64,000 bases of DNA, from contig CAZNYW010000006.1 in assembly GCA_964577375.1 (NCBI GenBank), positions 36,754-100,753 of the forward strand, given 5' to 3'. This DNA is from DATKUC01 sp964577375. GTDB taxonomy: Bacteria > Spirochaetota > Spirochaetia > DSM-27196 > DATKUC01. The stretch's first letter is position 1, and every line of letters begins with the position of its first letter. Shown here piece by piece: positions 1 to 8,396 of the stretch. The position numbers were made by a program, and so were the translations under genes. Below the pieces are notes generated by a model. The model worked only from the letters and a program-made list of their open reading frames with translations, did not search any database and was not told the DNA's origin.

Positions 1-25
1 TCCGCTCTGACGGAATCAAGTGCGC

Positions 26-54
26 TTGACATTGCAGGGATCATTGCGTATCCT
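26..54 (+). promoter_or_regulatory. Sigma-70-type promoter for tRNA-Ala
   Basis: TTGACA (26-31), 17-nt spacer, TATCCT (49-54). Transcription would start near 61, about 55 nt before the tRNA. No other promoter is seen before the downstream coding gene, so tRNA and mRNA are probably co-transcribed. The rest of 1-115 shows nothing else. Confidence 0.7.
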
Positions 55-115
55 GACTTCCGCAGTGGCCCGCAGTGCCAACCAGCCGCTGCGCGTACCG
101 TTCTGCGGATATCCT

Positions 116-189
116 GGGGGTGTAGCTCAGTTGGCTAGAGCGCGTGAATGGCATTCACGAGGTCGCGGGTTCAATTCCCACCACCTCCA
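116..189 (+). tRNA. tRNA-Ala (anticodon GGC)
   Basis: Cloverleaf of 74 nt. The acceptor stem GGGGGTG pairs with CACCTCC and contains the G3-U70 wobble (G118/T186), the alanine identity determinant. The anticodon stem CGTGA/TCACG encloses the loop ATGGCAT, anticodon GGC. The T arm carries GGTTCAATTCC. The discriminator is A189. CCA is not encoded (the next bases are ATTTC), so 3' maturation would need RNase Z and CCA addition. The next gene begins only 11 nt downstream. Confidence 0.95.
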
Positions 190-200
190 ATTTCTTGACC

Positions 201-1880
201 ATGAGCGATGAAACCAGAAAACAGGCTAACAGTTCATCGGCGGACTCGCTCGATCCCGACGTGGCCGACCTCCTGAACGACGTCGCCGGCGGCCCGGGCG
301 GGAACTCCGATTCCGAAGGCATACCTGACTTCTCGGATCTCTTCGACGACGGTGACGCCTCGGAGGTGGAAGATCTCGACGAGGTCTCCTACACCGCCGA
401 TCAGGCGACCTTCCGCCGGCCGGAAAAGCTGGAAGAGGCCCCCAAACCCTATTTCAACGACAACGACTATTACAAGAAAGTGCTCGGCGGTGAGGGTGAT
501 ATCTCCAAGCGCGTGCATTCGATCCTCGGCTCGTTCCTGAATGCAAAGGATCCGCAGGACCGTTCGCTCTACCGCGGCAGGCTGATTCCTGCCTACTGGG
601 ACCTCGCCGGACACATAGCCGGCCGGATTCACAGCACGCTGCCGATACCCAAGGTCATGCTGCTGCGCTACGGCATCATTCTGCCCACGCTCATCTCCGC
701 CGAGCAGCGCGACATCTTCTCCCGCGTCATCATTCAGAACAACACCGGCGAGCCGCTCTATTACGTCGACGAATGGCTGAAAGAGGTGGGATACGGCCGG
801 GTCAGCATGTCCGCGCAGGACGAGACGAAGAAGGCCGGCAAGAACGCGCCGCAGCAGGTCAACGCCATGATGGAGAAGACCCGCGGCAAGTTCGACGCCC
901 AGCTGCAGCTCGTGCGCAATCTGGTCAATGACCTCGACATTCAGGAGGCGGCACTGCAGGAGCACGTGGGCCGGCTGACCGTGCACGACGAGCGTACCGA
1001 TCTCGCGCCCGGGCTGAAGGAGCCCTACACCGATCTCCAGAAGTCGAGTTTTTCAGAGATTTCGAGCATCCTTCGCAAGCTGTCCAATGTGAGCCGAGAG
1101 CTCACGCGCAACTATCGCGAGCTCGAGACGGTGCGCGACCAGCTCGACGAGCTGCGTGACAGGGAGCCTGACACGCAGGCCGGTGCTGTTGTCGACAACA
1201 AGGTACTTGCCGACGAGATGAACACCGTGCGTCAGATGGCGAAACTCTGCGTCGGGCGGCAGGGGAATCACTTTCCGGTCCTGATGAAACAGTACCTGCG
1301 CGCCAATCTGCTGGAGATCGGCACCCGCGAGAATGTGATCAACATTCTGGCCGAGGTCGAATACCTGGACCCCGGTGTTTTCCTGCGAACCTTCAAGCAG
1401 CAGACCAACCGCATTGTGCCCAACATCGTGCTCATCCCCTGCTATGGCGAACAGGGAATCTGCTGGGAGCCCTTCGAACGGTTCAACCGTGCGACCAGCC
1501 GCGGTCGCCTTGCGATCCCGATGTACCCGAAGGACCTGCGGTCTGCGATCATCGCCGCGCTTGCCGACCTCCGGTGGCAGGTCGCCAAGGAGCGCGCGCA
1601 GCACTACTGGATGGAAGAGGGCCTCACCGGCTGGTACTACCAGTGGTTCACCGACAAGAAGATGAAGGGCGACGTGCGTGAGTCGTTCATCCAGGACTAC
1701 ATCCTGTGGATCACGAAGGAGAGCGACGGCACCCAGAAGCTGGACCGCGATGCGCGCGGCGTGTTCTGGCGCTATCTTCCCTTCCCGCAGGAGGTCAAGG
1801 ACAAGCTGAAGAACAGAGGCTTTGTCTACGCCGAGCTGTACAAGAAAGATCAGAACCGCGCGATGTCGGACGGGTACTGA
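201..1880 (+). CDS. Large cytoplasmic protein of unknown function with coiled coil
   Basis: 559 aa, no family recognised. The frame is open back into the tRNA, but the first plausible start is ATG 201 (MSDETRKQ), 11 nt after the tRNA. No Shine-Dalgarno precedes it. Residues 20-60 are strongly acidic with Gly/Ser; the middle (roughly 215-335) is heptad-like and charged, suggesting coiled coil; the C-terminal 200 residues are globular, with many aromatic residues and no membrane segment or signal peptide. No nucleotide-binding or catalytic motif is visible. Transcription probably comes from the tRNA promoter, which would tie expression to tRNA processing. A real gene by length, codon use and absence of competing frames; function unknown. 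Confidence 0.8.
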   Translation: MSDETRKQANSSSADSLDPDVADLLNDVAGGPGGNSDSEGIPDFSDLFDDGDASEVEDLDEVSYTADQATFRRPEKLEEAPKPYFNDNDYYKKVLGGEGDISKRVHSILGSFLNAKDPQDRSLYRGRLIPAYWDLAGHIAGRIHSTLPIPKVMLLRYGIILPTLISAEQRDIFSRVIIQNNTGEPLYYVDEWLKEVGYGRVSMSAQDETKKAGKNAPQQVNAMMEKTRGKFDAQLQLVRNLVNDLDIQEAALQEHVGRLTVHDERTDLAPGLKEPYTDLQKSSFSEISSILRKLSNVSRELTRNYRELETVRDQLDELRDREPDTQAGAVVDNKVLADEMNTVRQMAKLCVGRQGNHFPVLMKQYLRANLLEIGTRENVINILAEVEYLDPGVFLRTFKQQTNRIVPNIVLIPCYGEQGICWEPFERFNRATSRGRLAIPMYPKDLRSAIIAALADLRWQVAKERAQHYWMEEGLTGWYYQWFTDKKMKGDVRESFIQDYILWITKESDGTQKLDRDARGVFWRYLPFPQEVKDKLKNRGFVYAELYKKDQNRAMSDGY

Positions 1881-1895
1881 TCTCCGCCCCGCATA

Positions 1896-2171
1896 CTACT
1901 TCTTCCGCGGCCTGAAGATCGGGTCGAAGTACTTGTCCATATCGATCTTCTTCGACAGGTATCCGATCACCCGGTGATAGATCACGTAGGTCAGCACGAT
2001 CGCGCCGATGAAGAGCACGAGCATGATGATCTGATTGGCCTGTGGAGACAGATGCGGCGCCACGAACTTCCCGAAGACCACAAACAGCACCAGAAAGATC
2101 GCCATCATTACGATGACGTTCGCGATGGTAGCCCCGAGCACGAACAGGAGCGTATTTGCCTTCTTATTCAT
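1896..2171 (-). CDS. Small two-TM membrane protein downstream of lspA
   Basis: 91 aa (MNKKANTLLF...). Two hydrophobic stretches (about residues 6-30 and 42-62) separated by a short loop, then a basic/acidic cytoplasmic tail ending RPRKK. The start codon lies inside the end of lspA: the shared sequence ATGAATAA carries this ATG and the lspA stop, an 8-nt overlap typical of translational coupling. A longer upstream start exists but would place more than 20 extra residues over lspA. No family recognised; the position suggests an envelope role. Converges on the gene ending at 1880. Confidence 0.75.
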   Translation of the reverse strand: MNKKANTLLFVLGATIANVIVMMAIFLVLFVVFGKFVAPHLSPQANQIIMLVLFIGAIVLTYVIYHRVIGYLSKKIDMDKYFDPIFRPRKK

Positions 2172-2715
2172 TCCTACCCTTCCCGCTTTGTATGAGCACC
2201 GAAAAAAGCAGCAGCAGCCCGCAAACCACCACGCTCGCATCGGCGATGTTGAATGTCGGCCAGCGGTCCAGACCGAACAGGCCGTAGAATTTCACATCGA
2301 TAAAATCGACCACTCCAAGGGGCCGAAACAGACGATCTATGAGATTCCCGAGCCCGCCCCCGAGGATACCGGCGATCGACCAGCGCTGAAGCGCGGTCAG
2401 CTCGTTCGACCGGAAGTAGAAGACAACCAGAAGCGCAAGGACAACCAGCGGCAGCACCATGAAGAAGACGCCCCGAAATCCGCCCGGCGCGCCGCCGCCT
2501 ATCGAGAAGGCTATCCCCAGATTGCGCGCGTGAATGATGCGGAGGAAACCGCTGAATACGCTGAAACCGACGGTGTTGAGCGGAATCGTCGCAACTATCA
2601 GCGCCTTCACGGCCTGGTCGACCACGATGATCACCGCGGTGAGAATGAACGGACGCAGCTTTTTCCTCGTCTCTCCAGTCAACTTTCGATTCCCTCGGAA
2701 CGCAATCGGTGACAC
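2164..2715 (-). CDS. lspA: Signal peptidase II (lipoprotein signal peptidase)
   Basis: Aspartic protease in the inner membrane that removes signal peptides from diacylglyceryl-prolipoproteins. 183 aa. Four hydrophobic helices, the two catalytic aspartates in GNLIDR (about D127) and FNIADA (about D159), and the GVVDFIDV block between them are all present. GTG start, 3 nt after the stop of the Nif3 gene with AGCAGG just upstream; a TTG about 11 codons later is a possible alternative. Middle gene of a three-gene operon (Nif3-like, lspA, small membrane protein). The many lipoproteins expected in spirochaetes make this a housekeeping gene. Confidence 0.95.
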   Translation of the reverse strand: MSPIAFRGNRKLTGETRKKLRPFILTAVIIVVDQAVKALIVATIPLNTVGFSVFSGFLRIIHARNLGIAFSIGGGAPGGFRGVFFMVLPLVVLALLVVFYFRSNELTALQRWSIAGILGGGLGNLIDRLFRPLGVVDFIDVKFYGLFGLDRWPTFNIADASVVVCGLLLLFSVLIQSGKGRNE

Positions 2716-2718
2716 CTG

Positions 2719-3480
2719 CTACAATCCCGACGGCAGGTCGATAAAGCAGGTGGAAAGCCCGGTGTCGTCGGCAAGCTTTCGCGCAACGGCCTGCACACCC
2801 CAGATCTCGGTCTGATAGTGGCCACCGAAGATGACATTGATCCCGGCCTCCAGGCATTTATGGTAGATGGTGTGCGTCGACTCGCCGGTAATGTAGAGAT
2901 CAAGCCCCTGCTCGATCGCCTGGTCCACCTCGTGGGGGGCTCCGCCTGAGATTATTCCGACGGTACGGACGCGGGCCGGGCCGAAGGGCAGGGTGCCGAG
3001 CACCGAAGAAGGCTCGTGGAAGAGTTTCCGTGTCACCTCATCCAGCGAGAGCTCGGCTGGAAGTGTCCCCTTCCAGCCGATTGGAGTGCCCCGGTAGACG
3101 CCGAAGGGCTCGAGATCGCGAAGATCGAGTACGCGCGCCATCTGCGCGTTATTTCCAAACTCTCCGTGCATGTCGAGCGGCAGATGAGCGGCGTACAGCG
3201 CGATGTCGTTCGATATCAGCGTGCGCATCCGCTCGTAGTTGGTACCGGTGACCGGCTCGACACGGCCCCAGTAGATGCCGTGGTGGACGAACAGAAGCTG
3301 CGCCTTCTGCTCCACGGTTCGCTTGAAGGATTCCAGACAGGCGTCCACGCAGAACGCGACCTTCTCGACCTCCTGCTCCGCGCGGCCTACCTGGATGCCG
3401 TTGAGAGAGCTGTCGGCACCGGCCATGTCCTCGATCGGAAGCATGGAACGAAAGTAGATGTCAAGTTTTTCAAGCGTCAT
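2719..3480 (-). CDS. Nif3-like dinuclear metal centre protein (YbgI/YqfO family)
   Basis: 253 aa, close to E. coli YbgI length, so without the extra PII-like insert of YqfO. Metal-binding motifs are visible: FVHHGIYW near residue 65, AAHLPLDMH near 97, and GGHYQTE near the C-terminus. Family members form hexameric toroids with di-metal sites; some have been linked to GTP cyclohydrolase or hydrolase activity, but the physiological role is unsettled. First gene of an operon with lspA. The start codon ATG 3480 is preceded by TATAAT ending 6 nt upstream and no Shine-Dalgarno, so the transcript is probably leaderless. Confidence 0.9.
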   Translation of the reverse strand: MTLEKLDIYFRSMLPIEDMAGADSSLNGIQVGRAEQEVEKVAFCVDACLESFKRTVEQKAQLLFVHHGIYWGRVEPVTGTNYERMRTLISNDIALYAAHLPLDMHGEFGNNAQMARVLDLRDLEPFGVYRGTPIGWKGTLPAELSLDEVTRKLFHEPSSVLGTLPFGPARVRTVGIISGGAPHEVDQAIEQGLDLYITGESTHTIYHKCLEAGINVIFGGHYQTEIWGVQAVARKLADDTGLSTCFIDLPSGL

Positions 3481-3486
3481 TGCGCC

Positions 3487-3514
3487 ATTATAACCGGGCT
3501 CCCGGCTCCTGCAA
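3487..3514 (-). promoter_or_regulatory. Leaderless promoter of the Nif3-lspA operon
   Basis: Minus strand: TTGCAG (3514-3509), 16-nt spacer, perfect TATAAT (3492-3487), 6 nt, then ATG at 3480. The expected transcription start coincides with the start codon. The -35 is weak. Confidence 0.6.
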
Positions 3515-3523
3515 TAGGCGCTC

Positions 3524-3552
3524 TTTTAACTTTACCGCGTACGTACTACAAT
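3524..3552 (+). promoter_or_regulatory. Promoter of the Lon-like protease gene
   Basis: TTTTAA (3524-3529), 17-nt spacer, TACAAT (3547-3552). ATG at 3567 lies 14 nt past the hexamer, giving a leader of only about 8 nt. Lies back to back with the Nif3 promoter. Confidence 0.5.
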
Positions 3553-3566
3553 CAGGTTCCTGCACT

Positions 3567-6026
3567 ATGGAAAGAAAACACACGACAACCGAGACAACCC
3601 GGCTCCAACCTGAAGGAAACTCTCACACGGAGCTGCGCATAGAAGACATTCGATTCGAAATCGCCGCCGAGGCCATTCAGGCTCTCGATTCGGTCAACGG
3701 CGATTTTCACATCATCGGACAGCAGCGCGCGCTCCGCGCCCTGGAAATGGCGGTGGAGATGCGCGCTCGCGGCTACAACGTCTTCGCCACCGGCCCTGCC
3801 GGGACGGGAAAACGGACCGCGATTCTCCGGGTGCTCGAGAAGCACGTCGGACGCGTCGAAAACCTCCGTGACATCGCCTACGTCCACAATTTCACGCAGC
3901 CCGATTCGCCGCGCGCCCTCTACTTCGAGGCCGGGCGGGGACGGCTTTTCCGTCAGCGTATCCAGGAGCTGGTGGAGCGGTTTCGAAACCGCGTGATCAC
4001 CCTGTTCGAGCAATCCGGCTTCAAAGAGGAGCGGGACCGGCTTATTATGGACGCCGAGGGTAGGGAGAACCGGTCCCTCTCGGAGTTCGAGGGCCGTCTT
4101 TCGGGCGAAGGCTTCCGGATGGTGCAGATCGACGAGAATCAGCAACAGCGAACCGACATCGAACCGGTATACGATGGAGAGGCGACCTCCTTCGGCGAGC
4201 TGCAGCGGAAGGTGACGCAGGGCAGCCTCGCGGAAAACCGCTGGCAGGAAATCCGGGAGAAGTACTACCGGCTCGTCAGCGAGATGAAGCAGGTCTTCAT
4301 CCAGATCGAGCAGGACCGGCGCGAGACCGAGGAACGGCTCGCCGAGCTGCGGACACAAACCCTTCGGCCCGACATCGCCGCGGAAATGGCTGCGCTCAAG
4401 CAGGAATACCCCGATCCGGCGGCAGGGAGCTATCTCGACGAGCTCGCCGAGGACCTGCTTGCGCACACACCACTCTTCACCGCCGAACAGCCGCCGATGC
4501 TCGACGAGGAGGGCAACCCCTACCAGATCCGCTACGGCGTGAACGTGATTGTCGACCACGGACACACACGGAAGGCGCCGGTCATCTTCGAAAGTCATCC
4601 GGACTACGCAAAACTCTTCGGAACGCAGGAGCCGGCCGTCGACCCCAACGGCGAGGGCAGGCTCTCCTTCATGAACATCCACGCGGGATCACTGCTTCGC
4701 GCCTCGGGCGGCTTTCTGGTACTGCGCGCTGAGGACATCCTGGCCGAGGAGGAGTCGTGGAACAGCCTGAAACGGGCGCTCCAGGACGGCCAGACTGAGA
4801 TTCGAAACCTTCCCGGACCCTATCCCATGCCCACCGCAAGTCTCAAACCGGAGCCGGTCGAGATCGACGTGAAGGTTATCATCATGGGAAGCGAGAACAT
4901 CTATGACATTCTCTACGACCGTGATGAGGAGTTCCAGAAGCTGTTCAAGATTCCCGCGGAGTTCGACTCCACGATGGACCGGAACGACAGGAGCATGCGC
5001 GAGTACCTCAGCTTCGTGAACATGATCACGCGCGATGAGAAACTGCTGCCGTTCGACTATTCGGGCGTTGCGGCAATCGTCGAATACGGAGCGCGCCTGA
5101 GCGAGTTCCGGGACAAGCTGAGCACCCGGTTTTCGCTCATCGCGGACGTCATCCGTGAAGCCAGTTTCTGGGCAGGCAAGTCCTCGCGCGGATCGGTCGA
5201 CCGCGAATCGGTGAAACGCGCGCTCGACGAGCGCGTCTTCCTCTACAATTTGCCGGAGGAGAAAATCGACGAACAGATCGAAAGCGGCGAGCTTCTGATG
5301 TCGGTGTCCGGCAGCGACGTGGGCAGAATCAATGGACTTGCGATCGTGGACCGCGGCTACTACGCCTTCTCGCGCCCCATGCTCATCACCGCGCGCGTCG
5401 CACCTGGCAATGAGGGCATCATCAGCATCGAGAGGGAATCGGGACTCTCGGGCGAAATTCACGACAAGGGAGTCTACATCCTCGAGGGATTCCTGCAATC
5501 GACCTACGCCAAGGACTTTCCGCTCTCGATCCGGGCGAGCATCTGCTTCGAGCAGTCCTACGTCGAGGTCGACGGTGATTCCGCTTCATCGACCGAGGTT
5601 TATGTGCTGCTGTCCGCCATTGCGCAGGTGCCGCTGCGGCAGGATATTGCGGTGACCGGTTCGGTCAATCAGATGGGACAGATTCAACCGGTTGGAGGCA
5701 TCAGCGAGAAGATCGAGGGCTTCTATGCGGTCTGCAGGCGGCTCGGCCCTACCGGCACCCAGGGCGTGATCGTGCCACGGCAGAACATACCCAACCTCAT
5801 TCTCTCGCGAGAGGTCGAACAGGCGATCGAAGCGGGCGATTTCCATATATACGTCGTGGAAACAATAGACGAAGGGCTCGAGATACTTACCGGTATTCCA
5901 GCCGGCTCACGCCGTCTCGACGCCAACGGCCGTCCCGTAGATTTTCCGGAGGGCACGGTCAACTACATGGTGGAAAAGCGGCTCAAGGAAATGGCCCTGA
6001 AGATGAAGGATTTCGGCGGCAACTAG
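3567..6026 (+). CDS. Lon-like ATP-dependent protease (AAA_32 / S16 type)
   Basis: 819 aa. ATP-driven cytoplasmic protease of the Lon-related group that lacks the classical Lon N-domain. Walker A GPAGTGKRT at residues 76-84. A long coiled, charged insert (roughly 130-290) follows. The C-terminal S16 domain has the Ser-Lys dyad: GDSAS at 670-674 and Lys715 in SEKIEG. The block INQ/VNQMGQIQPVGG between them is typical. The frame extends upstream to 3480, but start ATG 3567 (MERKHTTT) is chosen because the extension overlaps the divergent promoter. Monocistronic. Substrates unknown. Confidence 0.9.
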   Translation: MERKHTTTETTRLQPEGNSHTELRIEDIRFEIAAEAIQALDSVNGDFHIIGQQRALRALEMAVEMRARGYNVFATGPAGTGKRTAILRVLEKHVGRVENLRDIAYVHNFTQPDSPRALYFEAGRGRLFRQRIQELVERFRNRVITLFEQSGFKEERDRLIMDAEGRENRSLSEFEGRLSGEGFRMVQIDENQQQRTDIEPVYDGEATSFGELQRKVTQGSLAENRWQEIREKYYRLVSEMKQVFIQIEQDRRETEERLAELRTQTLRPDIAAEMAALKQEYPDPAAGSYLDELAEDLLAHTPLFTAEQPPMLDEEGNPYQIRYGVNVIVDHGHTRKAPVIFESHPDYAKLFGTQEPAVDPNGEGRLSFMNIHAGSLLRASGGFLVLRAEDILAEEESWNSLKRALQDGQTEIRNLPGPYPMPTASLKPEPVEIDVKVIIMGSENIYDILYDRDEEFQKLFKIPAEFDSTMDRNDRSMREYLSFVNMITRDEKLLPFDYSGVAAIVEYGARLSEFRDKLSTRFSLIADVIREASFWAGKSSRGSVDRESVKRALDERVFLYNLPEEKIDEQIESGELLMSVSGSDVGRINGLAIVDRGYYAFSRPMLITARVAPGNEGIISIERESGLSGEIHDKGVYILEGFLQSTYAKDFPLSIRASICFEQSYVEVDGDSASSTEVYVLLSAIAQVPLRQDIAVTGSVNQMGQIQPVGGISEKIEGFYAVCRRLGPTGTQGVIVPRQNIPNLILSREVEQAIEAGDFHIYVVETIDEGLEILTGIPAGSRRLDANGRPVDFPEGTVNYMVEKRLKEMALKMKDFGGN

Positions 6027-6043
6027 CCTTTCAGGCAATATTC

Positions 6044-6071
6044 TTGACATCTGTTCGGACCGAACTATACT
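6044..6071 (+). promoter_or_regulatory. Strong promoter with palindromic operator in its spacer
   Basis: TTGACA (6044-6049), 16-nt spacer, TATACT (6066-6071). The spacer is largely filled by the perfect inverted repeat GTTCGG-A-CCGAAC (6053-6065), directly abutting the -10. A dimeric repressor bound there would block RNA polymerase. Drives the HDOD gene. Confidence 0.7.
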
Positions 6072-6115
6072 TTTAGGAGAGTTTTCAAAAGTCTGTGATC
6101 AGGACGGATAGGCGA

Positions 6116-7603
6116 ATGCCAAAACAGGTTGATGCTCAGAAGGTTCTTCAGGCCGCACGGAGCGGAATGCCGCTCAGTGTGAAGACCTATACGCTCCCCC
6201 ATGAAACCGAGATGTACCTCGAGGATATTCTTGCCATATTCCTCAGGGAAATGGGACGGGACGCGCTGAAGGACCCGCTCGCCTACTGCCTGCGTGAGCT
6301 TGCCGTAAACGCCAAGAAGGCAAATACCAAACGGGTCTACTTCGAGGAGAAGACTCTCGATATCCTCAACGACCTTCAGTACTTGGAAGGCATGCGGGCA
6401 TTCAAAGAGGATACGCTCAACAATATTCAGCACTACCTGGAGAAGCAGAAGGAAGCGGGTCTCTATATCAAGGTGATCTTTCACAACACCGGACCGGTGC
6501 TTACGCTTCAGGTCTGCAACAACGCGGAGATCACCAAACGCGAGCAGATCCGCGTATTCGACCGCATTGCACGGTCACGGGCGTTCGACTCGCTTGAAGA
6601 GGCCCTTACCACCGTCATCGACGACTCGGAGGGCGCCGGCCTGGGAATCGTCATCCTCATCCTGATGCTCCGCAAGATCGGGCTGGACGAGGACGCCTTC
6701 GACATTGATGTCACAAACGGAGAGACAATAGCGAGCATCCGCGTGCCCATGTCGGAGGTCAAAGCCGAGAACCTCAAGGCGATCTCCGAGGCGATCGTAA
6801 GGGAAATCGATGCACTGCCGCGGTTTCCTGAAAACATCATGAACCTCCAGCAGCTGATAAGCGACCCGGACACCGAGATCAACACCATTGCCCGGACCGT
6901 GAGCACCGACCCGGCGTTCACGGCGGATCTGCTCAAGACGGTCAATTCGGCCGCCTTCATGCTCCCGAAGAAGGTCGACAACATCGTTGAGGCGGTGAAG
7001 CTGGTGGGTATGCGCGGTCTGCGGACCCTCCTCTACTCCTACGGAACGCAGAAGATCCTCGGAAACGACAAGGCCGAAACCAAGGCGCTGTGGCGCCACT
7101 CGTACAGAACCGCGTTCTACGCCTACAACCTGGCGAAGGGTATCACAAAGAAGAAGGAAATTCTCGACGACGTCTACGTCGGCGGGATCCTTCACGACAT
7201 GGGCAAGATAATCTTCTCGTCGGTCCATCCCGATCTTGAGACAAAGATCACTGCATACTGTCAGAACAAAGGCATCCCGGCCCAGCTCTTCGAGGACCTT
7301 TCAAGCGGCACCAACCATTCCGAGATCGGCGCAATGATTGCGCAGAAGTGGAACTTTCCGGATGCGCTGGTCGAAGCGATCAAGTTTCACCACGATCCTC
7401 ACTCCTGCTCTCCGATGTACCAGGATGTCGTCTATACGGTCTACCTGGCGAACTCTCTGTGCAGCTACCAGGAGAAGGCGACCGCCTACGATCAGATCGA
7501 CCCGAGAATTCTGAGGGAGTTCGCAATGCAGTCCGAAGAGCAGTTCCGGCACATCAGCGAACGCCTCCTGAACGCCTTCGATAAAGAGGCCACGGGCCTG
7601 TAG
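6116..7603 (+). CDS. HDOD signalling protein with N-terminal GHKL-ATPase-like domain
   Basis: 495 aa from ATG 6116; a GTG at 6095 would add 7 residues. Residues about 1-215 look like a GHKL/HATPase fold: an N-box-like ELAVNAKKA and a glycine lid-like EGAGLGIVI. Residues about 225-430 form an HDOD domain (RFPENIMNLQQLISDP..., VGMRGLRTLL, and HD-like GGILHDMG with HHD later). HDOD proteins are non-catalytic or weakly phosphohydrolase-like adaptors in signalling. No histidine phosphoacceptor or response regulator is attached. Single gene under the operator-bearing promoter at 6044-6071, implying its own repressor. Function inferred only at the level of signal transduction. Confidence 0.8.
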   Translation: MPKQVDAQKVLQAARSGMPLSVKTYTLPHETEMYLEDILAIFLREMGRDALKDPLAYCLRELAVNAKKANTKRVYFEEKTLDILNDLQYLEGMRAFKEDTLNNIQHYLEKQKEAGLYIKVIFHNTGPVLTLQVCNNAEITKREQIRVFDRIARSRAFDSLEEALTTVIDDSEGAGLGIVILILMLRKIGLDEDAFDIDVTNGETIASIRVPMSEVKAENLKAISEAIVREIDALPRFPENIMNLQQLISDPDTEINTIARTVSTDPAFTADLLKTVNSAAFMLPKKVDNIVEAVKLVGMRGLRTLLYSYGTQKILGNDKAETKALWRHSYRTAFYAYNLAKGITKKKEILDDVYVGGILHDMGKIIFSSVHPDLETKITAYCQNKGIPAQLFEDLSSGTNHSEIGAMIAQKWNFPDALVEAIKFHHDPHSCSPMYQDVVYTVYLANSLCSYQEKATAYDQIDPRILREFAMQSEEQFRHISERLLNAFDKEATGL

Positions 7604-7630
7604 ATTCCCGCTCGCCTCAGGCTCCCGCTG

Positions 7631-7659
7631 TTGACACCAACCGAACAGTATAGTATATT
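7631..7659 (+). promoter_or_regulatory. Promoter of the glutaredoxin-OsmC operon
   Basis: TTGACA (7631-7636), 17-nt spacer, TATATT (7654-7659), followed by an AT-rich initial transcribed region and a Shine-Dalgarno GGAGGA before ATG 7696. A near-consensus promoter. Confidence 0.75.
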
Positions 7660-7695
7660 CTCTATATATAAAAGCTATCAATTCTGGAGGAGAAT

Positions 7696-7929
7696 ATGGC
7701 TGTCAACATCTACACCACACCAACCTGCACCTACTGCCGGAAGGCAAAGGATTACTTCCGGGAGAACCGCGTGAACTTCACCGAATACGACGTGTCTCGC
7801 GATGTGCGGAAGGCGGACGAGATGATGCACAAATCGGGTCAGATGGGCGTTCCGGTTATCGACATAAACGGCAGGGTCATTATTGGTTTCAATCTGCCGG
7901 AGATCGAGCGCGCTCTGCATCGCCAGTAA
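7696..7929 (+). CDS. Glutaredoxin-family thiol-disulfide oxidoreductase
   Basis: 77 aa. Redox motif C11-T-Y-C14 after the first beta strand and the cis-proline GVPVI near residue 54; the length and the C-terminal helix match NrdH/glutaredoxin-like proteins. It would reduce disulfides in the cytoplasm using a thioredoxin- or glutathione-like donor. The Shine-Dalgarno CTGGAGGA sits 5 nt before the ATG. It precedes an OsmC-family gene by 12 nt, suggesting a shared peroxide or thiol-stress role. No ribonucleotide reductase gene is adjacent, so NrdH itself is not assigned. Confidence 0.92.
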   Translation: MAVNIYTTPTCTYCRKAKDYFRENRVNFTEYDVSRDVRKADEMMHKSGQMGVPVIDINGRVIIGFNLPEIERALHRQ

Positions 7930-7941
7930 CCAGGAGACTTC

Positions 7942-8355
7942 ATGGGATATGTAACACGAGCGCAATTGACAAAGGGAATGGCGTTCGACGTCGAGCTGCA
8001 CGGACACAAGCTCAAGGTGGACGCCGATCCGGCCTTCGGCGGAGTCGACTACGGGCCGCGGCCAAAGGCCCTGATGCTCTCGGCGCTCGCCGGCTGCACC
8101 GGAATGGATGTGGTATCGATTCTGTCCAAGATGAAGGTGCCGTTCGAAAGCTTCTCGCTGGAGGTCGACGCAGACCAGTCCGACGAGCACCCGAAGGTCT
8201 ATACCCGGGTCCAGATCCGCTACATCTTCACAGGCACCGACCTTGACCGCTCGAAAATCGACAAGGCCGTGAATCTTTCTCTCGACAAGTATTGCGGGGT
8301 GGCCAACATGCTGAAGCACACCGCGAAGATCGAATACGAAATAATCACCAATTGA
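7942..8355 (+). CDS. OsmC/Ohr-family protein
   Basis: 137 aa. The two family cysteines are present: C52 in LAGCTGMDVV and C118 in DKYCGVANML. Members reduce organic hydroperoxides at this cysteine pair with dithiol donors. The sequence is nearer the YhfA-like OsmC branch than Ohr, an impression from motif context only. A Shine-Dalgarno CAGGAG precedes the ATG by 5 nt. Co-transcribed with the glutaredoxin gene, which could supply the reducing thiol. Confidence 0.92.
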   Translation: MGYVTRAQLTKGMAFDVELHGHKLKVDADPAFGGVDYGPRPKALMLSALAGCTGMDVVSILSKMKVPFESFSLEVDADQSDEHPKVYTRVQIRYIFTGTDLDRSKIDKAVNLSLDKYCGVANMLKHTAKIEYEIITN

Positions 8356-8396
8356 ATTCCGCTCGCGGCGGCTGCACGGCCTGCTCCGACAAATAG

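Noticed and set aside
20..211. 63-codon frame across the tRNA
   Set aside because: It spans the tRNA gene in sense orientation and has no ribosome-binding site or family.
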